Below are positions 10,534-18,132 of a DNA stretch of 64,000 nt, in pieces. How positions within the stretch are numbered: the stretch's first letter is position 1; each line of letters opens with the position of its first letter. The notes beneath the pieces were generated by a model that was not told the origin of the DNA, ran no database searches, and saw only the letters and a program-made list of their open reading frames with translations. This DNA comes from Tessaracoccus caeni (GTDB lineage: Bacteria > Actinomycetota > Actinomycetes > Propionibacteriales > Propionibacteriaceae). The stretch spans positions 1 through 64,000 of the forward strand of contig NZ_JARGDO010000020.1 in assembly GCF_029211185.1 (NCBI RefSeq), in the 5' to 3' direction. The position numbers and the translations under genes are program-made.

Positions 10534-10827
10534 ATGTTCATGGCCTTCGTCGTACTGTTCTTCACCGTCGCCATCTCCTTGGGTTTGATGGCTGTGGTCG
10601 CCGTCTCCTCGGGACGGTTCACCCCCCGCAAGGAGAAGTGGGCGGAGGTCGCCGACAAGGCCAACGAGTACCTGAACGCCCAGGGCGAGACCCCGCGTTT
10701 CCTCGAGTCGCTGGACGCCGTCCGGGTGCAGCCGGGCTCCGTCGTCCCGCGGGAGATCCAAGGTCGCGGCCTCGTGCGCGCACTGGATACCCTTCGCGCG
10801 CAGCGCCGCTCCGTCTCCGCGGAGTAG
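10534..10827 (+). CDS. Hypothetical single-pass membrane protein
   Basis: A 97-residue protein with one N-terminal membrane helix (about residues 3-25, MAFVVLFFTVAISLGLMAVV) and a soluble, charged C-terminal part. The ATG at 10534 is preceded by AGGAG with an eight-base spacing. The frame is open back to 10273, but that section encodes no recognisable sequence and overlaps the repeat. No family recognised. It stands alone between smc and the palindrome upstream of ftsY. Confidence 0.65.
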   Translation: MFMAFVVLFFTVAISLGLMAVVAVSSGRFTPRKEKWAEVADKANEYLNAQGETPRFLESLDAVRVQPGSVVPREIQGRGLVRALDTLRAQRRSVSAE

Positions 10828-10845
10828 TTTCAGCCAGTTTCTGTT

Positions 10846-10899
10846 CGCTCTAGTGGGAGATGTTCCCCCGTCTACGGGGGAACATCTCCCACTAGAGCG
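10846..10899. repeat. Perfect 54-bp palindrome between two 8-bp direct repeats
   Basis: Bases 10846-10871 are exactly complementary to 10874-10899: 26-bp arms with a two-base centre. The arm begins CGCTCTAGTGGGAGATG. The 8-mer TTCTGTTC occurs directly at the left edge (10839-10846) and again three bases beyond the right edge (10903-10910). No T-tract follows either arm. It could be a bidirectional terminator, a protein-binding palindrome, or a small mobile palindrome with a target duplication. Confidence 0.85.
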
Positions 10900-10967
10900 T
10901 TGTTCTGTTCAGCAGCCGGTGGCTGGGTGGCGGTGCAGGCCGGGAGAGTGGCTCGCGCGGGTGCCCG

Positions 10968-10973
10968 TAGAAT
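10968..10973 (+). promoter_or_regulatory. -10 element TAGAAT for leaderless ftsY
   Basis: TAGAAT ends six bases before the GTG of ftsY, and no Shine-Dalgarno sequence is present, so transcription should start at or next to the start codon. Confidence 0.6.
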
Positions 10974-10979
10974 GCAGCC

Positions 10980-12107
10980 GTGGAATTCTTCTGGATACTC
11001 ATGGCCATCGCGGGCGTCGCGTTGCTCGTCGGTGGCATCGTCGTCGTTCGCTCCCGCTCCAACAAGCAGGTCGGCCCGCCGCCGGTCACGCCGGAGCTGC
11101 CGTCGCAGCCGAGCGCAGATGGGGATGCCGCAGAGGTCGAGAAGAAGCCCACGCCGGCCCCGAGGCCCTCCTTCGATCAGCCGGAAGCTCCTGCTTCTCG
11201 TTTCGCGCGCCTCCGCCGTCGGCTGGCCAACAGCAACAACGGCCTGGCCCGCGCTCTGGCCGATCTCCTGTCCGCCGACAAGATCGACGACGAGGTCTGG
11301 GACGACTTCGAGGCCATGCTCATCGCCTCCGACCTGGGCGTCGGCCCCACCACCGAACTCACCGACTCGCTGCGCAAGGAACTCGCCATCGACGGCGTGG
11401 CCGATCCGGCCAAGGCCAAGGAGGTTCTCGCGAAGGAGCTCACCAAGCTCGTCGATCCCAGCCTTGATCGTTCGCTCAACCTGACGGGCGAAGAGGGCAA
11501 GCCGGCCGTGGTGCTGGTGGTCGGCGTCAACGGAACCGGCAAGACCACCACCGTCGGCAAGCTCGCCCGTGTGCTGGTGGCCGAGGGCAAGACGGTGCTG
11601 CTGGGCGCCGCCGACACCTTCCGCGCCGCCGCCGGCGAGCAGCTCTCCACCTGGGGCGACCGGGTGGGCGTCGAGACCGTCCGCGGCCCCGAGAACGGTG
11701 ACCCCGCCTCCGTCGCCTTCGACGCCGTGTCCAAGGGCACGGACGCCGGCACCGACGTGGTGCTGGTGGACACCGCCGGTCGTCTGCACACCAAGACCGG
11801 CCTGATGGACGAGCTGGGCAAGGTGAAGCGCGTCATCGAGAAGAAGGCCAAGGTGTCCGAGGTGTTATTGGTGCTCGACGCCACCACCGGCCAGAACGGC
11901 ATGACTCAAGCGCGCATCTTCTCCGAGGTGGTCGACGTCACCGGCATCGTGCTCACCAAGCTCGACGGCTCCGCCAAGGGTGGCATCGTGATCCAGGTGC
12001 AGCGCGAGCTCGGCGTCCCGGTCAAGCTGATCGGCCTCGGCGAGGGCGTCGACGACCTGGCCCCCTTCGACGCGGACTCCTTCGTCCGCGGCGTCCTGGG
12101 GGAGTAG
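10980..12107 (+). CDS. ftsY: Signal recognition particle receptor FtsY
   Basis: A 375-residue SRP-receptor GTPase. An N-terminal hydrophobic helix (about residues 3-22, FFWILMAIAGVALLVGGIVV) and a basic linker precede the N domain (about 75-160). The G domain carries GVNGTGKTTTVGKLA (G1), DTAGRLHTK (G3) and TKLDGSAKGG (G4). It docks the Ffh-ribosome complex at the membrane. Actinobacterial FtsY proteins often keep this N-terminal anchor. The GTG start is supported by the -10 box placed for a leaderless mRNA. Ffh follows 169 bases downstream. Confidence 0.97.
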   Translation: MEFFWILMAIAGVALLVGGIVVVRSRSNKQVGPPPVTPELPSQPSADGDAAEVEKKPTPAPRPSFDQPEAPASRFARLRRRLANSNNGLARALADLLSADKIDDEVWDDFEAMLIASDLGVGPTTELTDSLRKELAIDGVADPAKAKEVLAKELTKLVDPSLDRSLNLTGEEGKPAVVLVVGVNGTGKTTTVGKLARVLVAEGKTVLLGAADTFRAAAGEQLSTWGDRVGVETVRGPENGDPASVAFDAVSKGTDAGTDVVLVDTAGRLHTKTGLMDELGKVKRVIEKKAKVSEVLLVLDATTGQNGMTQARIFSEVVDVTGIVLTKLDGSAKGGIVIQVQRELGVPVKLIGLGEGVDDLAPFDADSFVRGVLGE

Positions 12108-12276
12108 TCCCTCGGATTTCGCTGGGCATTCGGCGCGGCATGTGAAATAGGGACAGGTCGCGCCGGATAACCAGCGTTATCTTTGGCAACCGGGCGTTGG
12201 GCCACACCGGAGCGGCTCGGCGGGGGTTCAAGTATCCTTGTCCCCGATCACGCACATCTGCGAAGGGTTCACCCAA

Positions 12277-13824
12277 GTGTTCGACACGCTGCAAGACCGG
12301 CTGGCCTCCGTTTTCAAGGGCCTGCGCTCCAAGGGACGCCTGACAGAGGCCGACATCGACGCCACCATGCGCGAGATTCGCATCGCGCTGCTCGAGGCCG
12401 ACGTGAACCTCTCGGTGGTCAAGGAGTTCGTTGCCGCGGTCAAGCAGCGCGCGCTCGGGGCCGACGTCAGTCAAGCGCTGAACCCCAGCCAGCAGATCGT
12501 CAAGATCGTCAACGAGGAGCTGATCGGCATCCTCGGCGGTCAGGCGCGGCCCATCCGCTACGCCAAGCAGCCGCCCACCGTGATCATGCTCGCCGGCCTC
12601 CAGGGCGCCGGTAAGACGACGCTGGCCGGCAAGCTGGCGCGTTACGTCAAGGAGAACCGGCACACGCCGCTGCTGGTCGCGGCCGACCTCCAGCGCCCCA
12701 ACGCCGTCAACCAGCTTCAGATCGTCGGCGAGCGCGCCGGCGTGCACGTCTTCGCGCCCGAGCCCGGCAACGGCGTCGGCGATCCCATCCAGGTGGCGCG
12801 CGACTCCATCGCGCACGCTCGCAACAAGCTCTACGACGTGGTGATCGTCGACACCGCCGGCCGCCTCGGCGTCGACGCCGAACTGATGCAGCAGGCCGCC
12901 GACATCAAGGCCGCCGTCAACCCCGACGAGACCATCTTCGTGGTCGACGCGATGATCGGCCAGGACGCGGTCAACACCGCCAAGGCCTTCGACCAGGGAG
13001 TGGGCATCGACGGCGTCGTGCTCACCAAGCTCGACGGCGACGCCCGCGGCGGTGCGGCCCTGTCCATCGCGCGCGTGCTCGGCAAGCCCATCATGTTCGC
13101 CTCCAACGGCGAGGGCCTCGCCGATTTCGACCTCTTCCATCCCGACCGGATGGCCAGCCGCATCCTCGGCATGGGCGATGTTCTGACGCTGATCGAGCAG
13201 GCCGAGAAGGCCTTCGACGCCGAGCAGGCTCGTGTTTCGGCCGAGAAGCTGATGGACAGAGGCAAGTTCGGGCTTCAGGACTTCCTCACCCAGATGCAGC
13301 AGTTGCGCAAGATGGGCCCGATGGCCAAGATCCTCGGCATGCTGCCCGGCGCCGGCCAGTTCAAGGACGCCATCCAGGACATCGACGAGAAGGAGATCGA
13401 CCGCGTCGAGGCCATCATCCAGTCGATGACCCCGGCCGAGCGCGACGACGTCTCGATCCTCAACGGCTCCCGCCGCGCGCGCATCGCCAAGGGCGCGGGC
13501 GTCCAGGTCTCCGACGTGAACAACCTGGTCAACCGCTTCGTGGACGCCCGCAAGATGATGGAGTCGATGGCCAAGGGCGGCGGAATGCCAGGTATGCCCG
13601 GAATGCCGGGAATGCCCGGCATGGGACGCCGCCCTGCCAAGCAGCAGGCCAAGAAGGCCCCCAAGCGCGGCAAGGGCATCTCCGGCAACCCTGCCAAGCG
13701 CCGCCAGCAGGAGGCCGACCGCGCGGCCGGGCTGAACCGCAAGCCGCAGCAGCAGGCGCCGCAGTCGATGGACGACTTCGAGTTGCCGATGGAACTCAAG
13801 AAGATGTTCGACCAGCAGCAGTAG
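12277..13824 (+). CDS. ffh: Signal recognition particle protein Ffh
   Basis: A 515-residue SRP54 GTPase. N domain about 1-90; G domain with GLQGAGKTTLAGKLA, DTAGRLGVD and TKLDGDARGG; then the methionine-rich M domain that binds the 4.5S RNA and signal peptides. The C-terminus has a striking MPGMPGMPGMPG repeat followed by a Lys/Gln-rich tail. The GTG at 12277 (FDTLQDRLASVFKGLR) is chosen because family members start here and GAAGGG lies nine bases upstream; a TTG at 12238 would add 13 unrelated residues. A hairpin terminator follows. Confidence 0.97.
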   Translation: MFDTLQDRLASVFKGLRSKGRLTEADIDATMREIRIALLEADVNLSVVKEFVAAVKQRALGADVSQALNPSQQIVKIVNEELIGILGGQARPIRYAKQPPTVIMLAGLQGAGKTTLAGKLARYVKENRHTPLLVAADLQRPNAVNQLQIVGERAGVHVFAPEPGNGVGDPIQVARDSIAHARNKLYDVVIVDTAGRLGVDAELMQQAADIKAAVNPDETIFVVDAMIGQDAVNTAKAFDQGVGIDGVVLTKLDGDARGGAALSIARVLGKPIMFASNGEGLADFDLFHPDRMASRILGMGDVLTLIEQAEKAFDAEQARVSAEKLMDRGKFGLQDFLTQMQQLRKMGPMAKILGMLPGAGQFKDAIQDIDEKEIDRVEAIIQSMTPAERDDVSILNGSRRARIAKGAGVQVSDVNNLVNRFVDARKMMESMAKGGGMPGMPGMPGMPGMGRRPAKQQAKKAPKRGKGISGNPAKRRQQEADRAAGLNRKPQQQAPQSMDDFELPMELKKMFDQQQ

Positions 13825-13841
13825 ACCAGTTCAATGGATGA

Positions 13842-13861
13842 GGGGCCCTCAAGAGGGCCCC
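13842..13861 (+). terminator. Hairpin terminator after ffh
   Basis: GGGGCCCTC, AA, GAGGGCCCC is a perfect nine-base-pair stem with a two-base loop, followed by TTACCCTTT. It is 17 bases after the ffh stop. The neighbouring gene on the other side is convergent, so it may serve both. Confidence 0.75.
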
Positions 13862-13893
13862 TTACCCTTTGACGCCGCCGGCGCGCGGCCGCG

Positions 13894-14226
13894 TCAGAAC
13901 GTGTGGTCGTCGTCGACGAGCGGCTCGAACTTTCCGGGCGACGAGTGCACCCGTCGAGGCGATGGCGTCCGTGTCCGACGGGGAACGTGCTCGATCGGGA
14001 GCCCCAGGCGTTCAGCGATCTCGCTCCTGAGCATTCCCGCAGCGTACATCTCGGCGTAGACCCCGAGAAGAGCGCGGTGGGCCTCCTGCCAGTCGGCGAG
14101 GAGATCCACCATTCTCAACTCCCGGGCTGCAAGGGCCTCGACGTGCTCTTGCGCCCACGGAGAACACTCACGCTCCTCGTCGCTGGATATGGGAGTCCCT
14201 CTTCCTTCCGGTGCCGGCAAAGCCAC
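13894..14226 (-). CDS. Hypothetical protein with HTH-like segment
   Basis: A 110-residue acidic-to-mixed protein. Residues about 65-88 (GMLRSEIAERLGLPIEHVPRR) resemble a helix-turn-helix of the kind that selects short DNA motifs, and the preceding helix (WQEAHRALLGVYAEMYAAG) would pack against it. It starts at GTG with GGGAG a few bases upstream. The opposite strand is also open (13903-14247), but this frame has the better composition. No named family recognised. It lies 63 bases downstream of the PepSY lipoprotein gene on the same strand. Confidence 0.55.
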   Translation of the reverse strand: MALPAPEGRGTPISSDEERECSPWAQEHVEALAARELRMVDLLADWQEAHRALLGVYAEMYAAGMLRSEIAERLGLPIEHVPRRTRTPSPRRVHSSPGKFEPLVDDDHTF

Positions 14227-14289
14227 AGGCTCCCAGGCATTGGATAGGAAGGGATCCCCCTAATTCTCGGGACTAAGGGATCCTGCGGA

Positions 14290-14919
14290 TCAGTCGTCGA
14301 GTTCCTCTCGCAGGATGTCGCCGGTGGTGGCGTCGAGCGAGTACTCGACGGAGCCCCGGCTGTCCTGCACCTGCACCTCCCAGGTCACGACGCCCTGCTG
14401 GGTGTCGAGATCGAGGTCACGGATCTGGGCGTCGGGCGCAGCGGCGAGGACGGCGTCGATCGCGTCGATGGCGGTCACCGCCGGAGCGGCGTCACGTGCC
14501 TCGCTCGGAACGGACTCCGGCTCCTCGCGCAGCACCTCGCCGGTGACGGGGTCGATGTACAGCTCGGTGCCGGCGGCGTCCGCCGTGCGGACCAGGACGC
14601 TCCAGGTCCCGTCGTCCTCCGCATCGATCTCGACGACGTCGCCGGGCACAGCGGCCAGAGCGGCTTCGATGGCCTGGGCGGCGGTGCCGGTCGAGGAGGG
14701 AGCGGGGGTGGTCGGGGTGTCGGTCGGCGTCTGGGTGGGTTCGACGGACGCCGTCTCCGTGGGGGTCGCCGCCTCGGTGGTCGGAGCGTCGGAGATCTGC
14801 GGCGTGGGAGTGTTCTCGGAAGGGGTGCCCGTCGTGTTGGGGCCGCCGCATGCGGTGGCGCCGATGGCGACGATCGCGCCGAAGGACAGGGTGGCAAGAA
14901 GTCGGGTCCGGGATGTCAT
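14290..14919 (-). CDS. Lipoprotein with two PepSY-like domains
   Basis: A 209-residue exported lipoprotein. The signal sequence ends in a lipobox at Cys24 (GATAC), followed by a Thr/Pro/Ser-rich linker (about 28-90) and two PepSY-like repeats. Each repeat ends in a similar element: DPVTGEVLREE in the first and DATTGDILREE in the second. PepSY domains are thought to inhibit peptidases or modulate extracytoplasmic sensing. The ATG at 14919 follows GAGGAGAAG; the longer frame to 15033 has no signal-like start. It is divergent from the response regulator at 15109, a common pairing with two-component systems. Confidence 0.82.
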   Translation of the reverse strand: MTSRTRLLATLSFGAIVAIGATACGGPNTTGTPSENTPTPQISDAPTTEAATPTETASVEPTQTPTDTPTTPAPSSTGTAAQAIEAALAAVPGDVVEIDAEDDGTWSVLVRTADAAGTELYIDPVTGEVLREEPESVPSEARDAAPAVTAIDAIDAVLAAAPDAQIRDLDLDTQQGVVTWEVQVQDSRGSVEYSLDATTGDILREELDD

Positions 14920-15108
14920 GGGTACTTCTCCTCTATCGTCTGTTGAACCTGCGCTCCAGTCTTGCCAACGCAGATGGGGAGAGCATGAACTCTGCATGAG
15001 AGAGCTCTCATGTGAAGTCGGGCCCAAGCTCAAGCGAGGCTATCCTTACCGGTAGCAGGAGAGGCTTCCCGAAAATGAGGGAGGCGCACCGGATGCGTGG
15101 GGTGATAG

Positions 15109-15741
15109 ATGCGAGTTGCGCAAGCGGCGCGGCGCGTCCTCGTCGTTGACGATCATCGGGTTCTTGCCGACCTCATCGCCCAAGCCGTCGACGCCAGCGA
15201 CGACGCCGAATGCGTGGGTGTCGCCGGCGACGTCGACGACGCGCTGGCGCAGGCCAAGGACACCCGTCCCGACACGATCGTCATGGATGCCCAGCTGCCC
15301 TCCGGCGACGGAGTGGAGCTGCTGCCGCGGCTGCGGAAGGCGTTGCCCGACGTGCGGGTCATCGTCCTCACCGCTCGCCCTCGACCCGACCGGGAGCGGG
15401 TCGCCTTCCAGGCGGGCGCCGTCGGATATCTCGGCAAAGACGCCCCGCTGGCCACGCTGTTGACGGCGATCCGCGATGCCTCGCCGGAGACCCCGGCGCG
15501 CGATCCGCAGATGCAAGATCAAGCCGCTGCGGCCCAGCCGCTGGCGCTGTCGCCGCGCGAACGCGAGGTGCTGGCGCTGTTGGCGGAGGGTCGCTACGTG
15601 CAGCAGATCGCCGCGGAGCTGGGGTTGAGCGCCTACACCACGCGCGACCACGTGAAGGCCATCCTTGCCAAGCTCGGTGCCAGCTCGCAGTTGGAAGCAG
15701 TGGCCATCGCCGCGCGCGAAGGGCTCGTTCGGGTCGGTTGA
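15109..15741 (+). CDS. NarL/LuxR-family response regulator
   Basis: A 210-residue response regulator. The receiver domain (about 8-125) has the acidic pocket VVDDH, the phospho-acceptor Asp in IVMDAQLPSGDG, the conserved Thr in VLTAR and the Lys in YLGKDAP. The C-terminal LuxR-type HTH is LSPREREVLALLAEG through TTRDHVKAILAKLGA. It is two bases from the histidine kinase gene, its presumed partner. The target is unknown; the divergent PepSY lipoprotein gene and the efe operon are the nearest candidates by position only. Confidence 0.93.
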   Translation: MRVAQAARRVLVVDDHRVLADLIAQAVDASDDAECVGVAGDVDDALAQAKDTRPDTIVMDAQLPSGDGVELLPRLRKALPDVRVIVLTARPRPDRERVAFQAGAVGYLGKDAPLATLLTAIRDASPETPARDPQMQDQAAAAQPLALSPREREVLALLAEGRYVQQIAAELGLSAYTTRDHVKAILAKLGASSQLEAVAIAAREGLVRVG

Positions 15742-15743
15742 GG

Positions 15744-17015
15744 ATGAGCGTGTTTCGCCGACCCCTGGTGCAGTTCGTCTCCTCCGCGCTGCTCGTCCTC
15801 TTCCTCGTGGTGGGAGGCAGCGTCGCGTGGGTGACCTGGACCGCGAGAGAAGAGGCCCGCGACGATGCCGCCGACGCGGCAACCTCGTTCGCCCAGCTGG
15901 TGGTGTCGACGTTGCGCGTCGCGGAGCTGGAGCATCGCCCCGGCGTCGAGCCCGGCGCCCGTTCCCGGCTGGATGACACCGTCGCCAGGCTGATCGACGA
16001 GAGCCACCTCTACCGCGTGAAGATCTGGCAGATCGAGGACTCGGACACCGCCCGCATCGTCTACTCCGACCTGCCCGAGATCGAGGGCAAGCGGGTTCCG
16101 GTCAGCCGCTACCTGCGGGAGGCGCTCGATACCGGCCGGCCCGTCGTCCTGCCGGTGCCCGACGACGAGGCCCACGCCACCGAGCAGCGCGATGGGGCCG
16201 ACTCGCTCGAGGTGTACCTCACCTATGAGGATGCCGACGGGGCGATGGCCGTCGCCGAGCTGTACCAGACGGCGCAGACCTCGCAACGGGTCAGAGAGAT
16301 GCTCGCCCGCACGCTGCCGGTGGCCATCGGCGGCCCTGTTCTCCTGGCGGCGTTGAGCCTTCCCCTCACGTTGCGCTTGAGCCGCCGTCAGGCGAGGGCC
16401 GAAGAGGCTCGACGGCAGTCCGTCGAGCACGCTTTGCAGGCATCCGAGCGAGAGCGACGGCGGCTGGCGCGGCTTCTTCACGACGGGCCGGTGCAGGATC
16501 TCGCGGCGCTCAGCATGGCGCTCGAGCAGGGCACTGTGCCCGGTGTCGCCCTGGATGGGCGGGCCGCGGCCGAACGCGTCCGGGCCGAGGTGGGCAGGCT
16601 GCGCACCCTGCTCGACGACCTGGATCCGGTGGTGGAGAACACCGGTGACCTGCGCAACGAGTTGATCGCCCTGGCCCGAGGCATCGACGGGGGAGAGGTG
16701 GGAGTCTCGATCGAGGGCGACGACCTCGCGTGGCTCGATGAACGCACCTCCGGGCTGGCTCGGCGGTGCTCGGAGGAGCTGTTGCGCAACGCCCTCACCC
16801 ACGCTCGTGCGAGCGAGATCACGGTGCGATGGGGCCTTCGGGGTGACGCCGTCTGCGTCGAGGTCGTCGACGACGGCGTGGGCTTCGATCCCTCGGTGGT
16901 GAGCCCGGGGCATCACGGACTCCGGCTCGTGCGGGCCGCCGTCCAGGAGGCGGGCGGCGCGATGTCGGTGGAGAGCGGCAGCCGGGGGAGCATCGTCACG
17001 CTCCTGCTCCCCTAG
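15744..17015 (+). CDS. Sensor histidine kinase (HisKA_3 type)
   Basis: A 423-residue membrane histidine kinase. A first helix (about residues 8-32), an extracytoplasmic domain (about 33-195) and a second helix (about 197-215) lead to the HisKA_3 dimerisation box ERRRLARLLHDGPVQDLAAL, whose His is the phosphorylation site. The ATPase domain has LLRNALTHA (N box), DDGVGFDP (G1) and GHHGLRLVR (G2). The start at ATG 15744, with GGTTGAGG upstream, is two bases after the regulator stop; the frame continues upstream only as an antisense-like shadow. The ligand is not evident; the extracytoplasmic domain matches no fold I recognise. Confidence 0.92.
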   Translation: MSVFRRPLVQFVSSALLVLFLVVGGSVAWVTWTAREEARDDAADAATSFAQLVVSTLRVAELEHRPGVEPGARSRLDDTVARLIDESHLYRVKIWQIEDSDTARIVYSDLPEIEGKRVPVSRYLREALDTGRPVVLPVPDDEAHATEQRDGADSLEVYLTYEDADGAMAVAELYQTAQTSQRVREMLARTLPVAIGGPVLLAALSLPLTLRLSRRQARAEEARRQSVEHALQASERERRRLARLLHDGPVQDLAALSMALEQGTVPGVALDGRAAAERVRAEVGRLRTLLDDLDPVVENTGDLRNELIALARGIDGGEVGVSIEGDDLAWLDERTSGLARRCSEELLRNALTHARASEITVRWGLRGDAVCVEVVDDGVGFDPSVVSPGHHGLRLVRAAVQEAGGAMSVESGSRGSIVTLLLP

Positions 17016-17073
17016 AGATCGCACCCCTCAGATTGGGGATGTCTCATTTGTCGAAACAAAGTGGGGTGGGTGC

Positions 17074-17114
17074 TTGCGCCGCGACCCCATCTGAGTAAGG
17101 TGTGGCTCGCCTTA
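17074..17114 (+). promoter_or_regulatory. Iron-regulated promoter of efeUOB with DtxR/IdeR-type operator
   Basis: The 19-mer TAAGGTGTGGCTCGCCTTA at 17096-17114 matches the DtxR/IdeR consensus TWAGGTWAGSCTWACCTWA at 15 of 19 positions and is palindromic. A possible -35 TTGCGC (17074-17079) sits 16 bases before TAAGGT (17096-17101), so the operator would cover the -10 box and start point. Iron-loaded repressor should shut the operon off. Confidence 0.8.
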
Positions 17115-17146
17115 ATAAAAGGTTTTGTTGCGTAAATCGGAGGACG

Positions 17147-18091
17147 ATGTTTCTTGCGTCATTCCTGATCGGGCTCCGTGAGGGCTTGGAGGGAGCCCTG
17201 ATCGTCGGCATTCTCGTGGCGTTCGTCATCAAGCGCGATCGCCGCGACGTGCTGCGCAAGATCTGGCTGGGCGTCGGTCTCGCCATCGGGGGAGCGGTGC
17301 TGCTGGCGGCGCTGTTCACCTTCGGCCGCTATGGACTGAGCTTCGAGGGGCAGGAGCTGATCGGCGGCTCGATGTCCTTGCTCGCGGTGGGCATGGTCAC
17401 GTGGATGGTGTTCTGGTCGTTGAAGGCCGGCAACAAGATGAAGGGCGAACTGGAGTCCAGCGCCGACGACGTGCTCAAGCTCGGCAGCGGCTGGGGGATG
17501 TTCTGGCTGGCCTTCATCTCGGTAGGCCGCGAGGGTATCGAGACCGGGCTGATCCTGTGGGGGTGGGCGATGCAGCCTGCGGCCTTGTTGGGCGCGATCT
17601 CCGGCCTGCTCGTCGCCGCCGTCCTCGGCTATCTCATCTACCGGGGCATGATCAGGATCAACTTCGGCGTGTTCTTCGCCTGGATGGGCGGCTTCTTGAT
17701 CGTGGTCGCCGCGGGCATCCTCGCCTACGGGATTCACGACCTCCAAGAGGCGCGTTTCCTTCCCGGCCCGTTCTCCGGCGCGCCGATCACGCCCACCGAC
17801 TTCCGCACCGGCGACGTGCTGGTCGGCTTCTTCACCGAACGTCCGTACTGGGGTGCCGCCTATCCCTTCGGCTGGGCCTTCGATCTGCAGGATTCCATCG
17901 ACCCCGCCGGAGCGGCGGCCGCCTTCCTCAAGGGCACCGTCGGCTTCACCCCGCTGATGACCTGGCTCGAGGTGACCGCGTGGTTCCTCTACATGGCCAT
18001 CGTGCTCCCGCTGTTCCTGAGCCGAGTGCGCCTCCAGGCCAAGGCGCGCCGAGCGGCCGCTGCGGCCAAGGCCGCGATGGCCACCGCATGA
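17147..18091 (+). CDS. efeU: Ferrous/ferric iron permease EfeU (FTR1 family)
   Basis: A 314-residue polytopic permease with the two REXXE iron-binding motifs of the FTR1/EfeU family, REGLE at residues 11-15 and REGIE near 130. About seven membrane segments are visible. It carries iron across the membrane after oxidation or capture by EfeO and EfeB. The ATG at 17147 is chosen because CGGAGGACG precedes it; 17102 lies inside the operator. First gene of efeUOB. Confidence 0.95.
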   Translation: MFLASFLIGLREGLEGALIVGILVAFVIKRDRRDVLRKIWLGVGLAIGGAVLLAALFTFGRYGLSFEGQELIGGSMSLLAVGMVTWMVFWSLKAGNKMKGELESSADDVLKLGSGWGMFWLAFISVGREGIETGLILWGWAMQPAALLGAISGLLVAAVLGYLIYRGMIRINFGVFFAWMGGFLIVVAAGILAYGIHDLQEARFLPGPFSGAPITPTDFRTGDVLVGFFTERPYWGAAYPFGWAFDLQDSIDPAGAAAAFLKGTVGFTPLMTWLEVTAWFLYMAIVLPLFLSRVRLQAKARRAAAAAKAAMATA

Positions 18092-18132
18092 CCTTTCTTT
18101 TCCATCCCCATCCGAAACCATAAGGAAAACCC

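Noticed and set aside
12220-12240. GGGTTCAAGTATCC upstream of ffh resembles a tRNA T-arm
   Set aside because: No acceptor, anticodon or D stems can be formed around it.
13585-13625. Short tandem repeat in ffh (ATGCC/GGAATG units)
   Set aside because: It encodes the MPGMPG repeat of the Met-rich M domain, normal for actinobacterial Ffh.
13903-14247. 114-codon plus-strand frame opposite the HTH-like small gene
   Set aside because: No Shine-Dalgarno sequence, and the minus-strand product has a more natural composition and a helix-turn-helix-like segment.
15633-17024. 463-codon frame antisense to the histidine kinase
   Set aside because: The kinase shows all catalytic boxes; the antisense frame has none.
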